A stretch of 34,260 nt of DNA from Alphaproteobacteria bacterium (GTDB lineage Bacteria > Pseudomonadota > Alphaproteobacteria > SHVZ01), in the NCBI GenBank assembly GCA_016869375.1, contig VGEH01000036.1:1-34260 (forward strand). The letters run 5' to 3'. The notes beneath the pieces were generated by a model. The model saw only the letters and a list, made by a program, of their open reading frames with translations. It was not told the origin of the DNA and searched no databases. Of the stretch, positions 25,349-33,035 are shown in pieces. Every line of letters starts with the position of its first letter. The first letter of the stretch is position 1. A program made the position numbers and the translations under genes.

Positions 25349-25921
25349 TCAGCGGAAGCGCTGCGCGCCTCTCAGCCAGAGAGCCAGCGAGAAGCGGCGG
25401 CCACGGCTGATCGCGCGCACGCGATGGAGGACGAAGGAGGGAAAGACGATGAGCGAGCCGCGGTTCCTCGTCGCCGGCGTCGGACGGTCGCTGAAGAAGA
25501 GCTCGAGCTCGCCGCCGTCATAGTCGGCCGGATCGCTGAGCGGCAGGAGCAGGCTGAGCTTCCGGCTGGCGAGGTCGCTGGTGCCGATGTCGACATGCCA
25601 GTCGTAATGCTGGCCCGGCCCGTAGGAGAGAAGCTGCGCGGTCTCCGCCCCCTCGAGCTCGAAGCCGAGGGACTTCTGATTGTAGGCGGCGGCGTGATGG
25701 AGAAGCCGCTCGTAGATCCAGCCGTAATCCGCATTCCAGGGAAGGCCGCGGACCACGGCGTCGCGCACCGGGTTCTGTCCGGCCGCCGCCTTCGGATCGT
25801 TGACCCCGCCGGCGACCGCTTCCATCCGCTGCCCGGTCTCGACGATGCGGTCGCATTCCCCGGGCGTGAAGACATCGCCGATCGTCGCCATCAGCGCGAA
25901 GTCGTCGAAGGCGACGGCCAT
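25349..25921 (-). CDS. PKHD-type 2-oxoglutarate/Fe(II) oxygenase
   Basis: A 190-aa enzyme starting at ATG 25921. The fold is that of the prolyl-4-hydroxylase/PiuC-like superfamily. Ligands are visible: H109 and D111 (YDWHVDIG), distal H166 (FPSFVLHRVRAIS) and R176 for the 2-oxoglutarate carboxylate (GRRFSLALWL). LSYGPGQHYDWH and the DYDGGELELFF strand are typical. Such enzymes hydroxylate amino-acid side chains, including proline in proteins. The start lies 9 bp after the RHH gene stop without a clear Shine-Dalgarno sequence, implying coupling. In a cluster of protein glycosyltransferases, creating a hydroxylated acceptor residue is an attractive role, but no target is visible. PiuC-type iron-uptake context (TonB receptor) is absent. 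Confidence 0.9.
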   Translation of the reverse strand: MAVAFDDFALMATIGDVFTPGECDRIVETGQRMEAVAGGVNDPKAAAGQNPVRDAVVRGLPWNADYGWIYERLLHHAAAYNQKSLGFELEGAETAQLLSYGPGQHYDWHVDIGTSDLASRKLSLLLPLSDPADYDGGELELFFSDRPTPATRNRGSLIVFPSFVLHRVRAISRGRRFSLALWLRGAQRFR

Positions 25922-25930
25922 GTAATGACG

Positions 25931-26158
25931 TCAGCCTTTGTGTTCTCGGTAGAGCCGGAAGCTTTCGACGAGGACGGCCAGCATCGACATGCCGTTCATC
26001 GCCGAGAAGGTCTTGAACTCGCGATGGAAGTCGGCCGGAACCTTGAAGTTGAGCGGCTTCAGGCGCACGGACTCCGCGCGCGCCAGGTTGTCGAGGACCG
26101 CGGCCTGCGGCGGCGGCTCGCCTTTGCCGCGGCGCGCCGGGGGAGGGACATTGGCCAT
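25931..26158 (-). CDS. Small ribbon-helix-helix protein, ParG-like partition partner
   Basis: A 75-aa protein starting at ATG 26158, overlapping the ParA stop by 1 nt (TGATG). Residues 1-30 are basic and proline-rich (PPPARRGKGEPPP), like the flexible arm of ParG/Omega-type proteins. Residues 32-75 look like a beta-strand followed by two helices (LKPLNFKVPADFHREFKTF, then LAVLVESFRLYRE), i.e. an RHH DNA-binding fold. Small ParA plus RHH protein is the type Ib partition arrangement, where the RHH protein binds the centromere and autoregulates. It is probably a partition protein and repressor of the whole downstream cluster. Confidence 0.75.
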   Translation of the reverse strand: MANVPPPARRGKGEPPPQAAVLDNLARAESVRLKPLNFKVPADFHREFKTFSAMNGMSMLAVLVESFRLYREHKG

Positions 26159-26811
26159 CAGGCGGCCTCTTCTCGGGTAACGGTGGACACGCGATCGACG
26201 ACGGCCTGGGCGAGCTCGTCGGCACGCTGGTTGAGCGAGGGGAAGCGCGTCTCGGTCGCCGCGCGGCCCTCGTCGCTGGCGCGGCGATACCCCACCTTCT
26301 CGGGCAGGTATCCCGCCAGCACCGAATATCCGGCCCGCGTCAGGTAGGCGCGCGCGTCGTTCTGCTCGACGTCGCTGTCGCCGACGCGCACCAGCACGAA
26401 AGCGAGTCTCGCGGCCGGCACCCCGCGGCGGGTGAGTTCATGCGCCAGGAGCACCTGCGGCTCGAGATCGTCGAGCGCGAGGCCGGTCGGGAGGATGGTG
26501 AGCTGCGAGGCCTTGGCGATCGCCAGCGTGCCCTCGGTCGCATGCGGCGGCCCGTCGAGGACGAGAAGGTCGTAGGAGGAGGCGACCTTCTGGGCCAGCG
26601 CCAGGGTCCCGAAGCGCTCGACCGGCACGTCCGGCGTGACCTTGTTCTGCAGGCGCCGCGCCTGCCAGTTGAAGCTGGTGCCCTGGGAGATGTCGAGGTC
26701 GGCGATCTTGATGCGCCAGCCGGCCTGGGCGTACTCCCTCGCCACCATGCGGGCGATGGTGCTCTTGCCGACCCCGCCCTTCTGCGAAACGACCCCGACC
26801 AGAAGCGCCAT
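26158..26811 (-). CDS. parA: ParA-family partition ATPase
   Basis: A 217-aa protein starting at ATG 26811. The deviant Walker A motif is KGGVGKST (11-18, both signature lysines K11 and K16). ADLDISQGTSFNWQ (37-50) is the A' region and YDLLVLDGPP (80-89) the Walker B. Its short length without an N-terminal HTH is typical of type Ib ParA (ParF-like). Such proteins form ATP-dependent gradients on the nucleoid to segregate plasmids. It heads a six-gene minus-strand cluster (parA, RHH, oxygenase, two TPR-GT9-like, GT41) with all gaps of 9 nt or less or overlaps. The alternative, a ParA-like positioning factor for the glycosylation machinery, cannot be excluded. Confidence 0.9.
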   Translation of the reverse strand: MALLVGVVSQKGGVGKSTIARMVAREYAQAGWRIKIADLDISQGTSFNWQARRLQNKVTPDVPVERFGTLALAQKVASSYDLLVLDGPPHATEGTLAIAKASQLTILPTGLALDDLEPQVLLAHELTRRGVPAARLAFVLVRVGDSDVEQNDARAYLTRAGYSVLAGYLPEKVGYRRASDEGRAATETRFPSLNQRADELAQAVVDRVSTVTREEAA

Positions 26812-26961
26812 CGAGCCCTCGTGGATTGCGCGGGCGGAAGCTACCAGCGGAAGAGAACGAAAGCAATACGCCTTTCCAGTTATGTAGAAATAACGAACGA
26901 CGCCTCGATGTGGACTTCACCCGGCGCCGCGACTAGAACCCGGCCCGGTGAGCCAGGGCAG
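26812..26961. promoter_or_regulatory. Divergent regulatory region between parA and TPR-GT genes
   Basis: A 150-bp region serving both parA (minus) and the three-gene TPR-GT unit (plus). It contains GAACGAAAG (26855-26863), ATACGCCTT (26866-26874) and GAAATAACGAA (26887-26897). The same three elements occur in the 18782-19304 gap. In type Ib partition loci the RHH protein binds repeats just upstream of parA, so these are candidate operator/centromere sites. No confident -35/-10 pair was identified. Confidence 0.5.
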
Positions 26962-29031
26962 ATGACAGAAAGCGAGCGGTCGATCCCGAGCGCGGACGAG
27001 GCCTTCGCCGAAGCCCAGGCCTTGTCACAGGCCGGACGCTTTGCCGAGGCGACGATCCGGCTGGATCAGGTTCTCGCCCAGCGCCCGGACGACCCTGCGG
27101 CTCTCTATCTCGCCGGCGTCTCGGCGCACGCCCAGCGTCGCTTCGCCATCGCCTGGAAACGACTGCATGGCGCCTTCGCGGTGATGCCGCAGGCACCGGA
27201 GATCCTCTTCGCGCTCGGCAATCTGCATCTCGACGAGGCGGCCGCGGCGGCCGCGGAGAGGTGCTTCCGGCGGGCACTCGCGCATAGCCCCGGTTTCGCT
27301 CTCGCCCGACGCGCGCTCGCCCAGTCCCTGATCCGTCAGGGCCGGCACGATGGCGCCGAGGCGGTGCTCGCTGCGCTCGCCGATGTCGATCCTAGCTCGG
27401 TCGACGACATCGTCGCGCTCGTCACGCTCCGCCTGATGCGGGGCGATGCCGAGCGCGCCCGGCCGCTTCTCGGACGGGCGGCCGCGATCACACCGGAGGC
27501 GGCGCGCGTGCATTTCCTCCAGGCCGACCTGGCGCGTCGCGAAGGCGTGGCCGGGCCGGCCGCGGCTTCGTATCGCCGCGTGCTCGCGATCGACTCCGGC
27601 AACGCTCTCGCCTGGCAAGGTCTCGGGCTTATCCTCGCCGCCGGCGCCGGCACGGCGTCTCGCCCTCTGCGCGTCGCGCTCGCGCTTTCGCCGGCCGAGG
27701 ACGCGACGTGGTTCGCCCTGGCCGAGAGCGCGCGCAATGCGAGCGACTGGCACGCCAGCGCCGGCGCGCTCCGGCGCACGGTCGCTTGCGCGCCCGACAG
27801 GGCCGATGCGCTGATCCACCTCGGCAACGCGCTCGACGAGCTCGACGATCGCGCCGGTGCGGCGGCCGCTCTCCGGCAGGCGGTCTTCCGCGCACCGTCC
27901 TTGGACCAGAAGGCGCTGAGCAATCTCGCGACGGTGCTCCTCCAGGACGGCAAGGTCAGCGAGGCGCGCTGTCTCTACCGCGGCGCCGTCAGCCTGGAGC
28001 CCGCCGATCCGGTCGCGCACTACAATCTCGGCAACGCCGATCGCCAGCATCTCGCGCTCGACGACGCGCTCGGCCGCTATGCGCGCGCGGTCCATATCGA
28101 TCCCGGCTATGCGACGGCGCGCTGGAACGACGCGATGACCCGGCTGATGGCCGGCGACTGGCCGAACGGCTTCGCCCGCTACGAATGGCGCTGGCGCGAC
28201 CAGGAATACCCGATGCCGACCCATGCGCCGTGGTGGGAAGGCGAGCCGCTGGCGGGGCGGCGCATCGTCCTTCTCGGCGAGCAGGGCTTCGGCGACATGA
28301 TCCATTTCGCGCGCTATGCGCGCGCGGTGGCGGAGAATGGCGGGCACCCCGTCCTCGAATGCTATCCGCCGCTGCGGCGCCTGTTCGCGACGCTCTCGCC
28401 CGATATCGAGCTGATCGATGTCGGGGCCTCGCCCGGCAAGGTCGACCTCCAGGCGATGCTGATGCAGCTGCCGCTGATCTTCGGCTCGACGCCCGAGCAG
28501 GCCTACGCGCCGATCCCATATTTTTCGCTTCCCGCCGCCGGTCCGTCGCTTCCGCCTCATCGCGATGGCTTGAAGATCGGTCTGGTCTGGGCCGGCAATC
28601 CCAGGATCGAGAAGTTCCACAAGCGCTCGGCGAGGCTCGAGGAGTTCCGGCCGCTGCTCGAAGTGCCCGGCATCGCCGCCTACAGCCTGCAGGTCGGACC
28701 GCGCACCGCGGACATCGCCGCGCTCGGCCTCGGACGAGATCTGGTCGATCTCGCGCCGCTGGTCGGCGATTTCGCCGATACGGCCTATCTGCTGTCCCAG
28801 CTCGATCTCGTCATCGCCGTGGATACCGCCGTCGCACATCTGGCCGGCGCCCTGGCCAGGCCGGTCTGGATGCTGCCGACCTATGTTCCGGACTGGCGCT
28901 GGCTGCTCGGCCGCGACGACACGCCGTGGTATCCGACCATGCGCCTCTACCGCCAGGGGGCGGATCGCACCTGGCCGCCGGTCATCGCGCGCGTCGCGCA
29001 CGATCTTGCCGCGCTGGCGCGATCGCGATGA
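26962..29031 (+). CDS. TPR GT9-like glycosyltransferase, first of three-gene unit
   Basis: A 689-aa protein starting at ATG 26962 with AGGGCAG upstream. Longer in-frame extensions would run antisense through parA and are rejected. About eleven TPR-type units fill residues 10-400 (DPAALYLAGVSAHAQRRFAI, PVAHYNLGNADRQHLALDDA). The GT domain has YEWRWR, LLGEQGFGDMIHFARYARAV, GLVWAGNP, AVDTAVAHLAGALARPVW (H626) and PDWRWLLGRDDTPWYPTMRL. The catalytic-type HLAGAL block is intact. PTYVPDWRW resembles the protein at 2787-4508 (LTWIPDWRW). It overlaps the next gene by ATGA (29028-29031). Confidence 0.87.
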   Translation: MTESERSIPSADEAFAEAQALSQAGRFAEATIRLDQVLAQRPDDPAALYLAGVSAHAQRRFAIAWKRLHGAFAVMPQAPEILFALGNLHLDEAAAAAAERCFRRALAHSPGFALARRALAQSLIRQGRHDGAEAVLAALADVDPSSVDDIVALVTLRLMRGDAERARPLLGRAAAITPEAARVHFLQADLARREGVAGPAAASYRRVLAIDSGNALAWQGLGLILAAGAGTASRPLRVALALSPAEDATWFALAESARNASDWHASAGALRRTVACAPDRADALIHLGNALDELDDRAGAAAALRQAVFRAPSLDQKALSNLATVLLQDGKVSEARCLYRGAVSLEPADPVAHYNLGNADRQHLALDDALGRYARAVHIDPGYATARWNDAMTRLMAGDWPNGFARYEWRWRDQEYPMPTHAPWWEGEPLAGRRIVLLGEQGFGDMIHFARYARAVAENGGHPVLECYPPLRRLFATLSPDIELIDVGASPGKVDLQAMLMQLPLIFGSTPEQAYAPIPYFSLPAAGPSLPPHRDGLKIGLVWAGNPRIEKFHKRSARLEEFRPLLEVPGIAAYSLQVGPRTADIAALGLGRDLVDLAPLVGDFADTAYLLSQLDLVIAVDTAVAHLAGALARPVWMLPTYVPDWRWLLGRDDTPWYPTMRLYRQGADRTWPPVIARVAHDLAALARSR

Positions 29032-30602
29032 GCGGCGATGCGCGGCGCCGTCTCGCTCTCGAGCCGGCGAACGCTGCCTGGCCGCTGCGCTGTGCCGAGG
29101 ACGCGATGGCGCGGGGCGACGGAGACAGTGCGGCGCTGTGGCTCGGCGCCGCCGCGGCGCTGTCGCCGACGATGCCCGCGCTCGCCGCGCCATTGCGGAC
29201 CATAGCGCTCGCCTATCTCTCGGCCGGTCATCCGGCGCGAGCGGCGCTGATGCTTCGTCGAGCGATCGCGGCCGGTCCCGATGACTGGCGGGGCTGGAAC
29301 GATCTCGCGGCGGTCGAGGATCGTCGGATCTCCGCCGAGGAGGGGCTGCGCCTGAGCCGGGTCGCGGCCGTTCTCGCGCCGGACGTCGCGACCGTTCTCT
29401 GCAACCACGCCGACCTGCTGTTTCGTACCGGCGCCGCCGACGCCGCTCTCCGTGTCGCTCTCAGGGTTCCCGCCGATGCCGACGCGGCGACGATCGCCGG
29501 CAACAGCGCGCTCCGTCTCTCCAGGCTCGATCTCGCAACTCGCCGGTTCCGCGGCGCCCTCTGTCTTTCCCCTTCCTCGCCGCCGGCGCTGATCGGCTTC
29601 GCCGTCGCGCGGATGACGGACGAGGACATGGCCGGTGCCGGGCGCTGGCTGCATCGCGCCCGCGCGGTCGATCCATCGGACGTCGGTCTCAACAACAACC
29701 TCGCGACCTGGCACCTCGTGCAGGGCGATTATCGCCGCGGCTTTGCTCTCTATGAGTGGCGCTGGCGACGCCCCGAAGCGGTGCCGCGCCGGCAGGGCCT
29801 GCCCGAGTGGAACGGCGAACCGGTGCGCGGCCGTCGGCTTCTGCTCTACCAGGAGCAGGGCCTCGGCGACGTGCTGCAGATGGTCCGATACGTGCCGCTG
29901 CTCGCGGAAATGGGGGCGCGCGTCGTCATCCAATGCCAACCGCCTCTGCATCGCCTGCTTCGCAGCCTGCGCGGCGATCCGCTTCTCGTCGGCGAGGGCA
30001 CGGCGGTCGAGGCCGACGTCCAGGTGCCGCTGCTGAGCCTGCCGCGACTCCTTGGCACCGATCTCGACTCGATACCGGGCAGCGGCGGTTATCTCTCGGC
30101 GGACAAGAACCTCGTCGCCGCGACCGCGTCGCTGGTATCGGCGCCGACGCCGCGGATCGGGCTCGTCTGGCAGGGCAATCCGCGGCAGAACGACGAACCC
30201 TATCGCTCGATCCCGCTGGCGGCGCTGGCGCCTTTGCTCGAAATCCCGGACGCGAGCTTCTACGGGCTGCAGCGCGATCACGGCCGCGATCAGATGAAGA
30301 CGCTTCCGTCCGGGCGCCTCGTCGATCTCGGGCCGAGGCTCGACGATCTTGCGACTACCGCCGCCATCCTCATGCATCTCGATCTCGTCATCACCACCTG
30401 CACCGCGATGGCGCATCTCGCCGGCGCGCTCGGCCGCCCGGTCTGGGTCCTGCTCAAGCGCGGTGCCGACTGGCGCTGGATGTTGGACCGCTCCGACAGC
30501 CCGTGGTATCCGACCGCCCGCCTTTTCAGGCAGCCCCGATTGGGCGATTGGGAGAGCGTGGCGAAGCAGGTGACCGACAGCGTACGAGCGTCGATCCGAT
30601 GA
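29028..30602 (+). CDS. TPR GT9-like glycosyltransferase, second of three-gene unit
   Basis: A 524-aa protein. ATG 29028 overlaps the previous stop (ATGA), a sign of translational coupling. Degenerate TPRs span residues 1-235. The GT part has YEWRWR, LLYQEQGLGDVLQMVRYVPL, GLVWQGNP, YRSIPLAALAPLLEIP, TTCTAMAHLAGALGRPVW (H463) and DWRWMLDRSDSPWYPTARLF. The TTCT variant (instead of VDT) and the YRSIPL segment are shared with the next gene, which argues for a recent tandem duplication. Donor and acceptor are unknown. Confidence 0.87.
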   Translation: MSGDARRRLALEPANAAWPLRCAEDAMARGDGDSAALWLGAAAALSPTMPALAAPLRTIALAYLSAGHPARAALMLRRAIAAGPDDWRGWNDLAAVEDRRISAEEGLRLSRVAAVLAPDVATVLCNHADLLFRTGAADAALRVALRVPADADAATIAGNSALRLSRLDLATRRFRGALCLSPSSPPALIGFAVARMTDEDMAGAGRWLHRARAVDPSDVGLNNNLATWHLVQGDYRRGFALYEWRWRRPEAVPRRQGLPEWNGEPVRGRRLLLYQEQGLGDVLQMVRYVPLLAEMGARVVIQCQPPLHRLLRSLRGDPLLVGEGTAVEADVQVPLLSLPRLLGTDLDSIPGSGGYLSADKNLVAATASLVSAPTPRIGLVWQGNPRQNDEPYRSIPLAALAPLLEIPDASFYGLQRDHGRDQMKTLPSGRLVDLGPRLDDLATTAAILMHLDLVITTCTAMAHLAGALGRPVWVLLKRGADWRWMLDRSDSPWYPTARLFRQPRLGDWESVAKQVTDSVRASIR

Positions 30603-32488
30603 CCGGGTGGAATCCCGGCGGCGGACAGAACGCCCTCTTCGCGGCCTGGCAGGCGGCGGCGCAGAAGATCGAGTCCGGGCGCGCCGCGGAAGCGGAGCGC
30701 GACCTGCAGCAGGCGATCTCGCGACACGGCCAGAATGCCGAGCTGCTTCATCTGCTGGGCGTGGCGCGATTGCGCCTGGGTCGACCGGCCGAGGCGGTGA
30801 CGACGCTGAAGACCGCCGCGACGCTGCAGCGCGGCCATCACGGGATCCTGCTCAACCTCGGCAACGCGCTGATCGAGGCCGGCCAGCCCGCCGATGCGCT
30901 GACACCGCTGGCGGAAGCGGCGAGGCTGGCGCCGCAGCTCTGGCAGCCTTCCTACCTTCTGGGCTTTGCCGCCGAGCGCGTCGGCGATCACGCCCGTGCC
31001 GCGCAGGCCTTCGCGCGTGTCGTGACGCGCGATCCGTCGGTCTGGGACGCGCAGCTGCGCCTGGTGACCGCGCTCAGGCTCACGGGCAAGCTCGCCGAAG
31101 CAGCCGCGGCCGCCGAGGCGGCGCTGCGCGTGAAGACCGACGACCTGGCGATGCGCCACGATCACGCGATGCTGCTCGCGCTGTCCGGAAACTTCCCGTC
31201 GGCCCTGATCGAGGTCGAGGAAGCGCTGCGGCGATCGCCCGAGTTTCCCGAAGCCTTGAGCACGCGCGGCAATGTGCTCGGCGATCTCGGCCGCCGCGAC
31301 GAGGCGATGGTCTCGTACAAGAAGGCGACGGCGGTCGCGCCCGGCCTCGGCGACGTGCATTACAACCTCGCCAATCTCGACCGCATCGCCGAAAGCTACG
31401 ATGTCGCGTGCCGGCGTTACCGGCGCGCGCTCGCCTGCGTGCCCGGGCATGCCGATGCGCGCCTCAACCTGGCCGCCGCGCTGATGGGCTGGGGGCGCAT
31501 CGATGAGTCGATCGCCGCCTATGAGGCCTGCATGGCGCTCCGGCCCGGCTGGCACGACGCGATCTTCAACCACGGCATGGCGCTGCTGCTGAAGGGCGAC
31601 ATGGCGCGCGGCCTCGAGGGCTATGAGAGCCGCTGGCTGGTCAGCAAGTTCCCCGGCGCGCGCCGGAGCCTGCCGCAGCCGATGTGGGACGGCGCGCCCT
31701 TCGCGGGAAAACGTCTCCTGCTGCATGTCGAGCAGGGAGCGGGCGATACGCTCCAGTTCGCGCGATATGTCCCGCTGATCGCCGAGCGCGGCGGCGAGGT
31801 GCTCCTCGAATGCCCGGGCAGCCTTATGCGGCTGCTCTCGACGCTGGAAGGCGGCGCCAGGCTCATCCGCGCCGGCGAGCCGCTTCCGCCCTTCGACATG
31901 CAGCTGCCGCTCGGCAGCGCGATGCGCGTCTTCGGCACCGAGGTCGCGACCATTCCGGCGAAGATCCCGTATCTCTCGGCCGATCCCGCCGATCGCGCGC
32001 GCTGGAAGCGGAGGCTCGGCGAAGGCGGCACGAAGATCGGCGTCACCTGGCAGGGGAACCCCGACCAGGGCTCCGAGCCGTATCGGTCGATCCCGCTCAG
32101 GCTGCTGCAGCCGGTTCTGGAAACACGAGGCTGCCGCTTCTTCGCGCTGCAGAAGGAGTTCGGCCGCGAGCAGATGGCCGAGCTGCCGCCGGGCCTGATC
32201 GAGGATGTGGGACCCGCGCTCACCGATTTCGCGGAGACCGCGGCGGCGATCGCCGAGCTCGACCTCGTCATCACCACCTGCACCTCGGTTGCCCATCTCG
32301 CCGGCGCGCTCGGCAAGCCGACCTGGGTGCTGCTGCGCGCCTCGCCGGACTGGCGCTGGCTGATGGGCCGGACCGACAGCCCGTGGTACCCGTCGGTGGA
32401 GCTGTTCCGGCAGGCTTTCCCGGGGGATTGGGGAGGTGTCGTTTCGTCTGTTTTAGAGCGTGCGAGGGGCTTGGCCGGGGTCAGGTAA
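30599..32488 (+). CDS. TPR GT9-like glycosyltransferase, third of three-gene unit
   Basis: A 629-aa protein. ATG 30599 overlaps the previous stop by ATGA. Nine or so TPR units occupy residues 10-340 (HGILLNLGNALIEAGQPADA, LGDVHYNLANLDRIAESYDV). The GT domain has YESRWL, LLHVEQGAGDTLQFARYVPL, GVTWQGNP, YRSIPLRLLQPVLE, TTCTSVAHLAGALGKPTW (H566) and PDWRWLMGRTDSPWYPSVEL. EYEWRW is reduced to YESRW. Its stop codon lies 2 bp before the innermost iteron of the right module (32491), so the island ends abruptly against the repeat. Confidence 0.87.
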   Translation: MTGWNPGGGQNALFAAWQAAAQKIESGRAAEAERDLQQAISRHGQNAELLHLLGVARLRLGRPAEAVTTLKTAATLQRGHHGILLNLGNALIEAGQPADALTPLAEAARLAPQLWQPSYLLGFAAERVGDHARAAQAFARVVTRDPSVWDAQLRLVTALRLTGKLAEAAAAAEAALRVKTDDLAMRHDHAMLLALSGNFPSALIEVEEALRRSPEFPEALSTRGNVLGDLGRRDEAMVSYKKATAVAPGLGDVHYNLANLDRIAESYDVACRRYRRALACVPGHADARLNLAAALMGWGRIDESIAAYEACMALRPGWHDAIFNHGMALLLKGDMARGLEGYESRWLVSKFPGARRSLPQPMWDGAPFAGKRLLLHVEQGAGDTLQFARYVPLIAERGGEVLLECPGSLMRLLSTLEGGARLIRAGEPLPPFDMQLPLGSAMRVFGTEVATIPAKIPYLSADPADRARWKRRLGEGGTKIGVTWQGNPDQGSEPYRSIPLRLLQPVLETRGCRFFALQKEFGREQMAELPPGLIEDVGPALTDFAETAAAIAELDLVITTCTSVAHLAGALGKPTWVLLRASPDWRWLMGRTDSPWYPSVELFRQAFPGDWGGVVSSVLERARGLAGVR

Positions 32489-32490
32489 TT

Positions 32491-32979
32491 TACGCTGAAT
32501 CTGTGATGTATGACCGCGACGTCGGTTGTTTTGGCGTTGGTGCGCCTGGGTAATGACGGGGCTCCGGGCGGGTGTAAATCTTCCTTTTTTATCATATGGT
32601 TAATAGGTTCGTGGGATTGATTTCGGGGTGTGTGGTTCGGTCTCCGGGATTCTCACGCTGCATCTGTGATGCATGAATAAAGTTCGAGGCTTGGGTTGGG
32701 CGGGTTTGGCCGATATCGGGGGAAAAGTCCCCGGGATCCCGAGACATCCACGCTGTATCGGTGAGGCTGGGCGGTCTTCCGAGGCCTGTGCACGCTGCAT
32801 CGGTGAGGAAGCACGCGGTCGGTCACGCTGCCTGTGTGATGGGATTGCGCTGCATCTCTGATACGACCGTGGTTATGCACGCTGCCTGTGTGATCATGGT
32901 CCTATAAGAAGACCTGTATCTCCTCTATCGGGGCGGGGGAGGGGATCAGTGATTCAGCGTGGGTCTTTGGGGATAGTTT
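32491..32979 (-). repeat. Right iteron module, inverted copy of the left origin
   Basis: Seven reverse-oriented iterons lie at 32491-32506, 32654-32669, 32749-32764, 32791-32806, 32824-32839, 32846-32861 and 32878-32893. One forward unit is at 32946-32961. Reading inward, the spacings are 68, 32, 22, 33, 42, 95 and 163 bp, against 68, 32, 22, 33, 42, 95 and 164 on the left. Spacer sequence is also conserved, for example the 20 bases of GATACAGGTCTTCTTATAGG and the CCGATATCGG palindrome region. The innermost part around 32510-32590 has diverged, keeping a short AT-rich tract (32576-32600). No rep gene adjoins this copy. There is no gene in 32489-33035. Confidence 0.8.
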
Positions 32980-33035
32980 GGGTCGCCACGCGGGATCGTG
33001 AGACGCTCGCGAGACGTCGCGACGACGGCCGAAGC

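Noticed and set aside
26440..26961. Upstream extension of the TPR-GT gene starting at 26962
   Set aside because: It would run antisense through parA; the sequence has no TPR character and ATG 26962 has a plausible ribosome-binding site.
286..32979. Tn7/Mu-like transposon with multi-site ends
   Set aside because: The opposed arrays fit the geometry, but no DDE transposase or AAA+ partner lies inside, and the high spacer identity fits duplication better. Kept only as an alternative.
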